Source: Pisolithus tinctorius (taxonomy: Eukaryota > Basidiomycota > Agaricomycetes > Boletales > Pisolithaceae). From it: a DNA stretch of 64,000 bases. The position numbers were made by a program, and so were the translations under genes. The stretch's first letter is position 1. Every line of letters starts with the position of its first letter. The DNA lies in contig JANFAH010000018.1 of NCBI GenBank assembly GCA_024663395.1, forward strand, positions 992,001-1,056,000, given 5' to 3'. The notes beneath the pieces are model-generated. The model had not been told where the DNA came from, ran no database searches, and saw only the letters and a list, made by a program, of their open reading frames with translations. Below are positions 1 through 11,274 of this stretch, piece after piece.

Positions 1-396
1 TTTCACTTCCAGCATTTGCGCTGATATTGCGTCGCAGAATTGAAAGAGCTGGTTGAGCTCGTCGCGGACGTCGACTTCGAATAGCAATGACGGTTGTCGC
101 TGAGGCGTTGGAGCAGTTGGCGGGTTGGGGACTGATGGGATGGGAGCGGAATCGGTTGCCGTATGTCCATTACATGTCAGATATTTCAAGCTTGTCATGA
201 GTAGAGGAAGCGCAACGTACGATTTGTTCCTCTGGAGGTTGCGATGGCAGATGGTCCAGGTGCCGGAGTCGTTGCGAGGCTATGCTGGTCGCTTACTGCA
301 CGAGAAACGCGGGTGGGATTTGGAGCCGGCCTCGCTGGGAGACGGATCACTGCCATGGGCTTACCAGTTCAGTTCTGCGGGAATGGGTACACATAC

Positions 397-1717
397 TTAC
401 CAGGCCGTCCATGGGGAATCATTACAACTGGCCGGGACCGGCTTTCTGGAGGACATTTGCTTGCGTTGGAGGTGCGAGGTTTTCTTTTCCGGGCGGGTCG
501 TCGCGTAGTCCGCATCGTCGTCTTCGTTAGCGTCCTCATCGTCAGGGCGCAGGCTGCTGTGAGACCTTTTCTTTGTTCGTGTACGGGATGGATTCCGTCG
601 TGAGGGAGTGGCGGGTGTTTTCTCTTTAGGCTGACGGGGAGTTGCAAACGTGCACCGGATCTTGCATTTTTTGCATCACTGACATACGCCTTTTTGTTTC
701 CGAATGCAGGGCACGTTGGCGTCGGTACACTTGTCGCAACGATTGTCGCTGGGAAGTGCGGTCGGTCCAGATGGTTCTGTCGCTGGATGTACCCCATCGC
801 CAGGTTGACTCCTGCCTCGCCCTGTCGATTGAGGTGTTGGACGGCTAGACGTACCTGGCCTGTCCATGTCCACATCCTCCTCATCATCATCTTCCTCATC
901 CAACTCATCAACCTCCTCCTGCTTGACTAACTTAGGTTTTGGCGTCCAAGACCGACGAGCAGGCTGGCGTGAGCCAGAAGCGGCTACTTGTCGCATCGAT
1001 GGCCGTCCCCGAGCAGGCTCGTAGCGAACGGTATCCCCTCCCATCTCTGCATCCTCATCCGCCAGTTCATCCTCCCCATCGTCATCTCCAATCATCGCCT
1101 TCACTTTAGCATCCGACGCCTTTTCTTTGCCTTTACGACTCGCGTCCTTCGGTAGTGTTTCCGACGACGGTTCTGCAGCGGGTGGGAAGGCAGATGTCTT
1201 GAAGCCGGTACGTTGCAAGTCGAAGCGTCTTTCGACAGTCTGCAGCCACGGATGGTCGTCGAAGGTGGCCTTGTCTGGGTGCGTGATAAGTCTCCAGTTC
1301 GGAAATGGGTGACCCTCATTCTCCCGTCCAACCCTCTCATGCCATTTGCAGAACCTTTCGGCCGCAATGATGGTGAGCGGGATCTCATGCGTGATCCTCG
1401 CAATTTCGCGCACGGAATCCTATATTCCTCAGAGGTGCGACGTGTGGAGTGATATTCGGACTTACCACTACTTCCACTACGCTGCTCACAGCCTCCTTCC
1501 AAGCCGCAAACCTTGGCTTGTCAGCCAAGTCCTTCGTTCCAAGGACTTTCCGATCGATGATTTCGATGATGGAGTTCGCTGCAGCTGTGAGCTCGTCGCG
1601 TTTGGTGTAGGTCTTCATTGCGTTGTTGAGACGTACGTGGGTAAGGTCGGAGTTGTTGGTGTGAGGTACTTTGCGGGAAATAATGCCAATGGAAGATGCG
1701 ACGTGTAACTTCCGCAC
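397..1717 (-). pseudogene. Acidic Cys-knuckle protein, two exons, broken by TGA
   Basis: I do not recognise a named family. Exon 1 is 1717-1466 and exon 2 is 1419-676, joined in frame across a 46-bp intron (1465-1420; donor GTAAGT, acceptor ATATAG). The product has a helical N-terminal part, acidic DE-rich linkers and a cysteine cluster (CDKC, then NVPC, then a second CxxC/CKIRC group). The second group is interrupted by an in-frame TGA at 678-676 where arginine would fit. Beyond it the frame stays open to about 397, where a GTAAGTATGT donor may start another intron. The gene on the plus strand at 5.9-7.4 kb has the same two-knuckle plan, so both may be mobile-element cargo; that is inference. 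Exon structure is fairly sure, function unknown. Confidence 0.5.
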
Positions 1718-2049
1718 GTTTACTTTGTGTTTGTTGTTACCTGAAACCTTCCCACGGAGTATCTATGTCAACATGTAATACTCCGTTTGCTACAAAGCGG
1801 AAAGGATAGATTGCAGTACAATCCTATTACCACATACTTAATAGTAATTGCAATAGATTGGTGAAAACATCAGAACATACAGACTGGTCTCAAAGTTGCG
1901 GAATACATTCATCATGCCGGCTGTCCCGTGCACGGGATGTGACCTCTGACGGAACGCATGGAATACCACCTATCATCGCTGAGAACCATAAGACTATCTT
2001 CTGCGTCAATGCGACCTATTGTACGGCCCGATACATTTGATCCCACGTC
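1718..2049. other. Intergenic, no gene seen
   Basis: AT-richer sequence between the knuckle gene and the minisatellite. Only a short plus-strand frame (1858-2040) is present and it has no recognisable features. Confidence 0.5.
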
Positions 2050-4330
2050 ATTATTGACGTAGCTATGGGTCCATCTGTATTTGTCGATCTGCCCGATCCT
2101 CCTTTACACGTTAATCAGCCCAACCACACCGTCGACTGCTCCATTTATTTGATCCGACGTGATCTTCAACATATGTACCGGCCCATCCATATGTGGTGAT
2201 CACACAGATGACACAATAGATGGGCCCGTCTATATGATGCTGTCAAACTGCACGGATATGACGGACGGGCCCGTGTGTATATGTCACTCTGCCTCATGAT
2301 ACTCTCGACGGGCCTGTGCATTTGATAGGACAGTATCCGTGCCTTAGTGACGGGCCCGTCTATGTGATGCGTGATAATGCCGGCATATGAAGGACGGGCC
2401 CATTTGTATGTGTTGCTATGCTTGATCATACTCTCGACGGGCCTGTCCATTTGATGTGACATTATCCGTGCCGTAGTAACGGGCCCGTCCATATGATGCG
2501 TCATAATACACGGATATGATAGACGGGCCCCGTGTGTGTGTGTGTGTGTTGCTGAGCTTGATGATACTCTCGACGGGCCCATCCATTTGATGCAACATTA
2601 TCCGTGCATCAGCGATGGGCACGTTTATATCAAGCGTCATAATGCACGGATATGACAGACGGCCCCGTGTGTATGTGTTGCTAATCTTGATGATACTCTC
2701 GACAGGCCCGTCAATTTGATGGGACATTATCCGCACCTTAGTTACGGGCCCGCGTGTATATATCGCTATGCTTGACGATACTCTCTACGGGCCCGTCTAT
2801 TTCATGTGACATTATCCATGCCTTCCTGATGGGCCCGTCTATATGATGCGTCATAATGCATGCATATGATGGATAGGCCCGTTTGTATGTGTTGCTATGC
2901 CTGATCATACTCCCGACGGGCCCGTCCATTTGATGTGACATTATCCTTGCCTTCCTGACAGGCCCGTCTATATGATGCGTCATAATGCACGCATATGACG
3001 GATAGGCCCGTTTGTATGTGTTGCTATGCCTGATCATACTCCCGACGGGCCTGTCCATTTGATGTGACATTATCCTTGCCTTCCTGACGGGCCCGTCTAT
3101 ATGATGCGTCATAATACACGCATATGATGGATAGGCCCGTTTGTATGTGTTGCTATGCCTGATCATACTCCCGACGGGCCCGTCCATTTGATTTGACATT
3201 ATCCTTCCCTTAGTAACGGGCCCATTTATAATGCGTCATAATACACGGATATGACGGACGGGCCCGTGTGTATGTGTTGCTATGCCTGATCATACTCTCG
3301 ACGGGCCCGTCCATTTGATAGGACAGTATCCGTGCCTTAGTAACGGGCCCGTTCATATAATGCGTCATAATACACGGATATGACAGACGGGCCCATGTGT
3401 ATGTGTTGCTATGCCTGATCATACTCCCGACGTGCCCGTCCATTTGATGTGACATTATCCTTGCCTTAGCAACGGGCCCGTTCATATAATGCGTCATAAT
3501 ACACGGATATGACGGACGGGCCTGTGTGTATGTGTTGCTATACCTGATCATACTCTCGACGGGCCCGTCCATTTGATGTGACATTATCTTGCCTTAGTAA
3601 CGGGCCCGTTCATATAATGTGTCATAATACACGGATATGACGGGTGGGCCCGTGTGTATGTGTTGCTATGCCTGATCATACCTGCAATGGTCCTGTTCAT
3701 TCTACGCGACCTTATCTACCCCCTGGTGACGGCTCCATCCTTATGCATTGCCTGCCCGATGATCCGACGATACTATCGACGGGCCTGTCCTTATGCGTTG
3801 ATCTGCCGGATCGTACCATCACCGGGCCCTTTCATTTGATTCGACACCATCCACTGTATGATGACAGTCCTGTAGTTACCTCTTCGTCTGCCCGATAATA
3901 CTCTCGACTATCCCGTCCGTTCGATTCCGCATTATCTACGTCATGGCGACGGGCCCGTCTATATCATGTGTCATAATCCATAATATGTCTGACGGGCCGT
4001 CCATCTGATGCAGCATCATCAGCGATATCATGCACAGGCCCGTCCATTTGATGTACCACCGTCTGCAATATGCTGAACGGGCCAGTATATATGTTGTGAT
4101 CGGGCCGATCAAACCATCGACGGGCCCATCTATTTGTTCCCGTGTCGTTTGCGACGGGCCCGTCAATTTGTTGCGACGCTGCATCCTCCAAATGTCAGAA
4201 GGGCCTGCACATAGTTGTGACAGCTCTGTCATGGGCCCGCTCTTATGTTGCCGTCACTCCGGGTCCTCAGGCCTGTTTATGTGTCACGGCTTAATTAATT
4301 TGACGGGCCCGCGCCGGGGCTTTATATGAG
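2050..4330. repeat. Minisatellite, 129-bp higher-order unit of three ~43-bp monomers
   Basis: The core (about 2,220-3,660) repeats every 129 bp: the GGCCC of consecutive units falls at 3261, 3390 and 3519. Each unit has three related monomers of 42, 44 and 43 bp, each opening with ACGGGCCCGT (a palindrome) or a near variant. About eleven units are regular; the flanks (2,050-2,220 and 3,660-4,330) hold more diverged monomers at looser spacing. Because 129 is divisible by 3, minus-strand frames stay open for 106-153 codons. These translate to 43-residue repeats and are best read as by-products of the period, not genes. Confidence 0.9.
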
Positions 4331-4597
4331 TAATGTAATTTGGCACGCGGGCTACCCATATGTTGTGACTAAGCGCGACTACATTATGTGCGGCTGCACA
4401 GCAGCATGTCCCTGTTCAGTCACTTTCTGGTCTTACCGTTGTCATGTCTGTGACTTTCCTTTCGAGTGGACACCTGCTGCTGATATGCCACTGGTGTGCC
4501 CTTCACCTGTTTTACACCCATTGCCGGTCTCCCACCACCCCGCCCTGTCCTTCCTTTCCTCCCTCAAAAGCATCATCTTTACCCCATCCATACTCGG

Positions 4598-5601
4598 TGT
4601 GGGACATGACTTCTGGGAAGCATGCGACTAGAGGAAGGGTGAAGGGAGAATTCCCTAGGATCGTCCCAAGGGGTACTGTGTGGAAGGAGAGGTTGAGAAT
4701 GGGCTTAGAAGCAGTGGGGAAATTCAAGCGAGAGTTGCAGAATTTAATTCCGGGCAGATGTAGACGCGTGAGGAACAGCAAGACAGGTATATGAAATTCC
4801 GAGGGGTCACTACGCATCAAGAGGAGCGAATTCGAAGCAAAAGGGACACGGGATTAGGTGTGCAGGCTGGAGGACACAGGAGACATGAAGACCTCTGGGG
4901 ACACTGAAGACGCAGCAGACTCTATATATGCACTTAGACTCTTGAAACTCTCGAACTCGCAGAACACACACAGATAGTGACTCAAAAGGTGGGTGCCATA
5001 TTTCCGATGCTATGGCGGAATTATATAGTACAGGGAAAGTAGGTACGAGTCGGAGTAAGGTGGGGCGGAAAAACTAAAAGACCAGAAAATAAAGGGAAGG
5101 ACGTCAGACGTCAGCGAAATACAGATGCACGTGAAATAGTCTGGTGGGTAGTAGACAGGAGTAAGAATGGGACAACAGTAAGGGGTATCTTCCAACAGAA
5201 CGAGAGTATGTGTACAAGTGGGAGGTGGAGCTTGAGTGGCACAGGAGGGCAGAGCGTAGCGTACTGGCATGAAGTCCAGCTTGCGGAATTAGGGCGACAG
5301 GGGAAACCTGGGGTTTTTAGAGGTAAGTGGCACGGATGACTGGTGACGTGGGTGAGTGATGGCACGGCTACTGAATTCGGATGACTCTGCGCGAATGCGG
5401 CATTTCCGGATCAGCGTTTTGATGACTGAGCGACACGCTGAAGGTCAGTAGAGACTCCGAAGGGGACAGGGGTTGGGAGGAAACACGAGGACACGAGCGG
5501 GAAAAAATTCCGAAAAATTCCGAAACGGGTTTGTCGTAGAGGCCTGCGGAATTTAGTGACAGATTCCTGTTCCAGCCTCAGGGAGTATACGGCTCCCTAC
5601 A
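4598..5601 (-). repeat. 3' LTR of element 1
   Basis: Begins TGTGGGACA and ends TCCCTACA on the plus strand. Near-identical to 14006-15012; the differences are mostly CpG transitions plus a few 1-bp indels. The right tip (about 5580-5601) can fold as AGGGAG...CTCCCT. Confidence 0.93.
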
Positions 5602-5867
5602 CCTCCTGGGGACTTCGAATGCTGACCATCCTTGGTCAGACCGAACCGAGACACGACAGAGACGAGCACAGAGGAATTTCGGCAGACGTTACGTAACAAT
5701 GATGGCGCGTGGTCGGAATTCCACCTCGTGCAGAGGGAAATTCCACATTGTACGAGATGGCCCTGCGGAATTTAAACTCGCCCAGAAGGTGGCCCACCAC
5801 TTGTCAAACTCCCCAACAACACCCTCGCCCACTTATCTTGCTCCCAACAACTCATCCACCCATCGAC

Positions 5868-7438
5868 ATGCAAGCTTACTCGATCCATGATGCACGACCA
5901 GTGTTTAGCATGAGGGACCAGGCCATTATCTCGCTGTCAGCAGCTCTGAGGCACGTTAGGGTGTTGATCGACAGGCGCCGCAACCCGAAGAGAGCCTAGA
6001 GGCGATATACGAGTGGGTGGTGGACTGGGACCAGACCTGGGTGAGTGCACTAGATACTCATACACGCCACATGCTAACAGATCTCCAGGCCGGCATTTAC
6101 TTGTGGTGGAAGTACATCGACAAGAACGAGATCTCCATCCTGAAGGTGCATGACGCCAACCTACGCGACATGACCGAAGAATCCACGATGGAGCAGAACG
6201 AGGTGATCCCGGCAGTCATAGCCATAGCAGATCTTTGTCAGCCAGAAGGGCAGCGAAGATTCCACATTGACGACGTCTTCGAGGACTACCAGGAGCGGGT
6301 CGAGGAGAGAGCGTGCTTAGAGGCTGAGAGGTTGGCCAAGGCACCATCCATGTGCACCCGCAGCCAAGCAGCAAGAGGTGAGGGCCAAGACCACGCACCA
6401 GAAGATACCGAAGGAAACCCGTCAAGAGGAGCTGAACGTTCGACAGGGGGGGGCTCTGGAAGCGTGAGCAAAGGAAAAGGGAAACAGAAGGTGTGTTCCA
6501 CGTCCTTGACAACCCTGAGCGTGAGTGCTGACTTCAACGAAAATTCCGCAGGCCACCAGCGAGGAGGACGAGCTGGCTGATGACGTCGACGATGACGAGG
6601 GCGATGGCGAAGGTGAAGGCGAACCAGGTCCTTCTGCAAAGAGACCTCGCATGGCTGGAGACAACGAGCCCTGCGAGATGTGTGCGCAGGCGAACCTCAG
6701 GTGCGTCGGGGGAGCCAGAGTCATCCTGTAAATGGTGCCAGAAGGCGAAGCGCAAGTGCTCTCGCTCTCGTGGAGTAGGAGAAAGGTGAGTACCGAACAG
6801 GTGAATTTCTGCAAGGGAGCGAGCCGACACCACCTTCAGCAAAAGAACTCCGGGTACTGTTGGGGAAGCAGGCCCGTCCCACAAATGGGTCAGATCGATT
6901 ACGACTTCGAAGGCGGCCCCAGCAGAACCTGCAACCGGGCCTGCTAAGAAGCTTACACTGAAAATTCCTGGCTTGCAAAATGGCAGCCTGATCCGACCCC
7001 CACACGCTCCCCTACGCCACAACCGACCCCTTCCCCCCACGATCCCTCGCCCCTCACCTCATCTCTTTCTCCACAGGGCTACTCCAATGCCCAGACCTTC
7101 GACCCTACCAGCCCCTGTTGACGAACCGCAAACAGAGTTCGAGCCATTTTTCGCAATTGTGACTGGCTTGTTAAACGAACCAGGAGGCGTCGAAGAGTCA
7201 GTCCAGAGCAACACTCCTTCTGGCACTGAAATTCCGGAGGTTGAAAACCCATGCGAGCAGTCAACAGCAAGCATCGTCGAGTCTGCGAGTGCTCGAGGCG
7301 AGGCCGAGGACGAGGATTCGAGTTGGAGCAGGTCTACCGGCTGCTGGGGATGCTGGCGAGGCGGGTGCATCGATCGAGACTGCGCGGGCTAGACGGGAGG
7401 AGTTGCGAAGGTTGAAGGACGATCTCCGCGACCTGTAA
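5868..7438 (+). pseudogene. Antisense, intron-containing Cys-knuckle gene inside element 1
   Basis: Lies between integrase and the 3' LTR but reads opposite to gag-pol. A likely start is ATG 5868. Coding signal continues through intron 6041-6088 (GTGAGT, GCTAAC branch, CAG), exon 6089-6490, intron 6491-6551 (GTGTGT, CCGCAG), then an acidic stretch and a knuckle (EPCEMC...NLRC). After a G-run frameshift near 6706 comes a second knuckle (SSCKWCQKAKRKC), a GTGAGT donor at about 6786, and later proline-rich and coiled-coil sequence ending near 7438. The first exon and the QPEESLEAIYEW stretch are out of frame with each other, so an indel or missed intron lies near 5980. Function unknown; Cys pairs suggest zinc binding (inference). 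Related in plan to the gene at 0.4-1.7 kb. Confidence 0.55.
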
Positions 7439-7562
7439 ATAGCGTACTAGAGTCTGCGGAATTTTGTACTCGTATGTCCCGAATGTGAAAGAGTCTTTCG
7501 TGCGTTGGAATTAGTACTACAGTAAGGAAACGTAAGACTTCTGAAGGAAAAGTAGTGCGGAA

Positions 7563-7586
7563 TTTTTTTTTTTTTTTTTTTTTTTT
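7563..7586. repeat. Poly-T tract (poly-A on the sense strand of element 1)
   Basis: A run of about 24 T between the antisense gene and the integrase stop. In the element's sense orientation it is a poly-A tract after pol; it could be a remnant of an inserted polyadenylated sequence or simple slippage. Confidence 0.6.
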
Positions 7587-7699
7587 AGCGACTTTGTCTC
7601 TTTCATGTGAGCGGTGCGGAATTTATATATGAGATGAAACGGGTATCGATAAAAGAAAGAAGAGAGAAAGAAAAGAAAAGAGGTAGAGAGAAGGACGGG

Positions 7700-8997
7700 C
7701 TACTCATCTGACTCGTCCAACGGGACGCCAGCGAGCGTAGGGTCCAGGAACGCTTCGTCTTCAAGACGATCCAGGTCTTGTGGGGAAGCACCAGTCAGCT
7801 GGGTGACTTCGATACGAGCGTTATTCCGCGGGAAATAGGGGTATAGGCGAAAGGCAGCGAAACGGAATTTCGAGACTGCGCCATCTAATTCCGCAAGTAT
7901 GTACGAACCGCCTTTAGTGCGTCTGATGACGATCATAGGCCCTAGGTAGCGCGGTTTGGTTTTCCGGTCGAGTTCTAGTTCGATACGGGAATTCCGAACG
8001 AGGACAAGCGACCCTGGTTCGAAGTTAAAGTCTTTGATGGACCGTGCAAAACGATCGACGAAATCCTTGGCTGAGGCAAAGCGGGATTTTAGGACCATAT
8101 CGTGGATGCGAGCGAGGTCCTCGGGGCGTTTCTGGAGTTGGCGAGCACGGTGAGCAATGAGGTCTGTAGTCGAGTAAAATTCCGCCTCGAACGGGGCTAA
8201 AAACGTCGCTTCGACCAGATCGAAAGGGAGTCTGGGTTCAACACCGTGAGCCATATAGAATGGAGAGAACCCGGTTGCCTTGTGAACCGTAACCCTCTCT
8301 GCCCAAAATACTGCAGGAGCCACTTCTGACCACTTCGACGCTTCCCCACCACAACTCTTTACCATCGCCTCTCTGACATCGAAATGTCGCCGTTCGACGA
8401 CTCCATTAGCCTGCGAATTATAAGGGGAGATGCGTATGTGGCGAATTCCGAAGGTCTTGGAGAGCCAGTCGAGAGCGAGGACGTATGGTCCCCCATTATC
8501 TGTGACAATCTCCGCAACGGCACCCCAACGGCACAGAATCTGTTCGAAGATGAACTTTCCAATGGACTTGCCTGTCTCTGCACGAAGCATAGCCCATTCG
8601 GGGTAACTGGTGAGTGAACAGCGGCTTGGGTAACGTAGCGAAACCCGTTCGACTTCGGCATTAAGAACGTGTCCATATAAGCCTTGTAAAACAGGGGTTC
8701 GGGGATGGCGACAACTGGCGGTATATGAATGCGATCCAAACGACGGATCTGGCACTCGTGGCACGATTTAACATACCAACGGACGTCCTGCTCTAGCATG
8801 GGCCACCAAAAGCGAGTCAGCAAACGCATACGGGTCGAGAAGATACCCTTGTGCCCTAGATCGTCGTGGGCCTGGCGGAGAATTCCAAGGCGTTTGTGTG
8901 AGGGTACCACTAGCTGATGCCGTCCCTGGGGATCCTTCCTCCACAGTTCTCCCCCTTTTACGAAATACCGAGTCGCAAGGCGCACTAGGCTCTCCAA
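7700..8997 (-). pseudogene. Integrase region of element 1
   Basis: Integrase catalyses insertion of the cDNA. The HHCC zinc-binding domain (H..H and CHEC) and the start of the core (YMDTF, first catalytic Asp) are read at 8997-8640. A frame change follows, and the rest of the core (IVTDNGGPY, then NGVVERRHFD with the Glu) is read at about 8600-7700. Near the C terminus a GPY/F module (KPRYLGPMIVIRR...YILAELDG) marks the Ty3/gypsy lineage. No chromodomain follows; the protein ends in LAGVPLDESDE. The frameshift makes it non-functional as it stands. Confidence 0.9.
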
Positions 8998-9046
8998 CTC
9001 CGCCTCCTCTAACCCTTCGGGCGTTTTCTTCGTTCCAAAAACTCTT

Positions 9047-9643
9047 TCACCACTTCATCCTCTCCTCTCTCTGTTTCGCTTTTTCTGACCTCGGAATTTC
9101 GGTCTCGAGGTTTTCCGGCATCGATTCTTCGGCGGTAAAGATACCTAGACTCTGTGACAGGGGGAGGGATGAGTCTGACACGACGCTCGGAATTTCCAAG
9201 GGGTAAGGATGGGACTCGAAACGCGCTTCCCTACGATTCAAGAGCTCGACTGCAAAAGCCCCACACTCATCGATCCAATCCTCATAGTCCTCGTCTCCCT
9301 CCTCATCTTCTTCTGCTCTCGGTCTCCTCGAAAGTCCGTCCGGCGCTGCGTGCTTGTGTGCTGGAACATGTATGAGCTCGAAGTCGAATAGGAGAATTCC
9401 GGCGATCCAGCGATTTATGGTCGCGTTAGGCTGTAGGTCGGGATTGTTAATCATCCCTTTGATGTACCGCGCATCCACCTCAACGACTAAATTCCGCACG
9501 CCGAAGATATGAAGTCGGACGTGCAAGGCTCGGAAAAGCCCAAATAATTCTAGCTTAGCTTGGCTGTAGCGACGTTCGCGTTCATTGAGAGTTATCGAGC
9601 CGAACCTAGCAGGGTAGCGTTTGCCGTCTTCCCCCTCCTGCAT
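9047..9643 (-). pseudogene. RNase H region of element 1
   Basis: Degrades RNA in the RNA-DNA hybrid during reverse transcription. It contains the typical Ty3/gypsy strings SQAKLELFGLFRAL, VEVDARYIKGM and HVPAHKHAAPDGLSRR. A separate frame joins it to the RT thumb/connection (9779-10030, with VRGFLGLCSYCRIFIKDFAK). An acidic linker follows before the integrase. Confidence 0.88.
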
Positions 9644-9778
9644 GAGGAGATACCCGACAGCGATGTTAGAAGTGTCGACAGCTAAAATGACTTTTTTTCG
9701 GAATTATAGTCGATAGTTCGTAACGCAGGGGACGAGACGATCACACGGCGGAGGTACTCCATCGCTTCCCTATGCTCG

Positions 9779-10941
9779 TCACGGAATTCGAAGGGGATCC
9801 TTCTTGGTCAGCTCGACGAGGGGACGGGCATGTTTGGCGAAGTCTTTGATGAAGATCCTGCAGTACGAACAGAGACCTAAAAATCCGCGTACTTCAGTGA
9901 CGTTTGTGCAGTACGGCCAATCTTTAATCTTTTGGACTTTAGATTCGTCCGGAATTCTACCCTCGAACGACACCTTGTGCCCGACCACTATGATAGACGG
10001 CGCAGCAATGACGCATTTCTTTGCTGACACGGTGGCTCCTGCATGACGCAGACGGTGTAAGACTCGGTTGACGTTCTGCAGGTGCTCCCAGATGAAGCGT
10101 CTAATCCCGGAATTCTGTGGAATCGTTTCGTAGTCCCGTCGGGATTTTGGTAGCGAGATTTGGGACCTTTAATGGGACAGTCGTCGATAAACGGATGGTG
10201 ACTTCCGGAATTTCGTCTTTTAAAATCCAACAGACGTCTCCGTGGAAAATTTGGACGGCATTCGTGTAGCCCATAGGAAGTTTGGTGAGTCGAAGAGTAT
10301 ATAGGAGTTTGGAAGGTAGTGAGGTCTCGGTAAATCGTGTATGGTGCGATGATCATATCCGACCATAAGATCTAAAATTCCGTAGACTGATGCAAGCGAA
10401 GGCTTCAGATCGAATCGACGAATGGGGGAACGGCTGAGTCCTGGATAGAACGGCGTTTAGAGGTTGTAAGTCATGTACGAGGCGCAGAGATTTTCCGTCC
10501 TTCTTGACTACGCAGAACCATTTTGAGCGGTAAGACGAAGTAGACGGTTCATAAACCCCGCGGAAATCTTTTCTTGATGATATTAACGACTTCACGGAAA
10601 ATAGCGGGGAATGGGAATATTCCGCTCGACCCAAGGCTTGTGTGCTAGCGTAGGTATCTTCAGGGGCGGGAACATGTCTTCTCGAAAGGTCCCTCTTTCC
10701 GAAGCGTCCCAAGCAAAGGTCTTCTTGCTCCCTGACTAACCACCGTACTAGGTCTAACTCTGTAGGCCAAAGGAACCTTGCCGGGTCCAATCGAGCTCGT
10801 CAGCTCTTTCCTGAGTAAACCTGGAACCTGGCACGAACGGAGGGGGATGAGTAGGTAAACAGGCAGATCTGCGAGTGGGTCTTCGGCCTCCCGACGCTCT
10901 ACCCGGAATTCTGCTGGCATCGACGTCGGTACCGGCCTCAC
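9779..10941 (-). pseudogene. Reverse transcriptase region of element 1
   Basis: RT fingers/palm motifs are spread over at least three frames. WPTELDLVRWLV and SKWFCVVKKDGKSLRLVHDL, followed by LNAV, are at about 10790-10440. A damaged middle (MGYTNA and the region of the catalytic Asp pair) lies at about 10350-10040. VRGFLGLCSYCR follows at about 9900-9850. Multiple indels mean no active RT could be made from this copy. Confidence 0.87.
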
Positions 10942-11274
10942 CTTCCTCGCTACAGGTTTGTACTTTAAGACATGATAAACGGGATCGAACTGATAAGTAG
11001 AGCGTAAGGCAGAAATTGTCAGTGGAGAAAGGGTAGTAGCGGTCGAGAACAGGAAAGGATCAGTCGGAGAAACGGAACTGGTGTCAAAGGGATCGACAGG
11101 AGGCGTAATGTTGCCTCGAAAGTCGTAGATAAACCGCAGCGGAATTTACGGCAGAGTCTGTGGGTAAAAACGTGGAAGACTTCAAAGGGTATAAAGAGGA
11201 TCAGAAACATAAAGTGAACACACGGAAAGCGCAGTCCTGGTCTCCTCGTAGATCGTACGAGTCCTCGACCGATA

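Noticed and set aside
369..911. A 180-codon minus-strand frame
   Set aside because: It overlaps the acidic knuckle gene in another frame, and its composition matches a shifted reading of the same exon.
2166..3584. Long minus-strand open frames across the minisatellite, encoding 43-residue repeats
   Set aside because: The period (129 bp) is divisible by 3, which keeps frames open automatically. The frames break at indels, and there is no start context, splice signal or domain.
2050..4330. CRISPR-like array
   Set aside because: The spacers are themselves repeated with the unit and the genome is eukaryotic; this is a minisatellite.
7563..7586. Retroposed SINE-like element ending in poly-A
   Set aside because: No body sequence, polymerase III boxes or target duplication could be seen beside the homopolymer.
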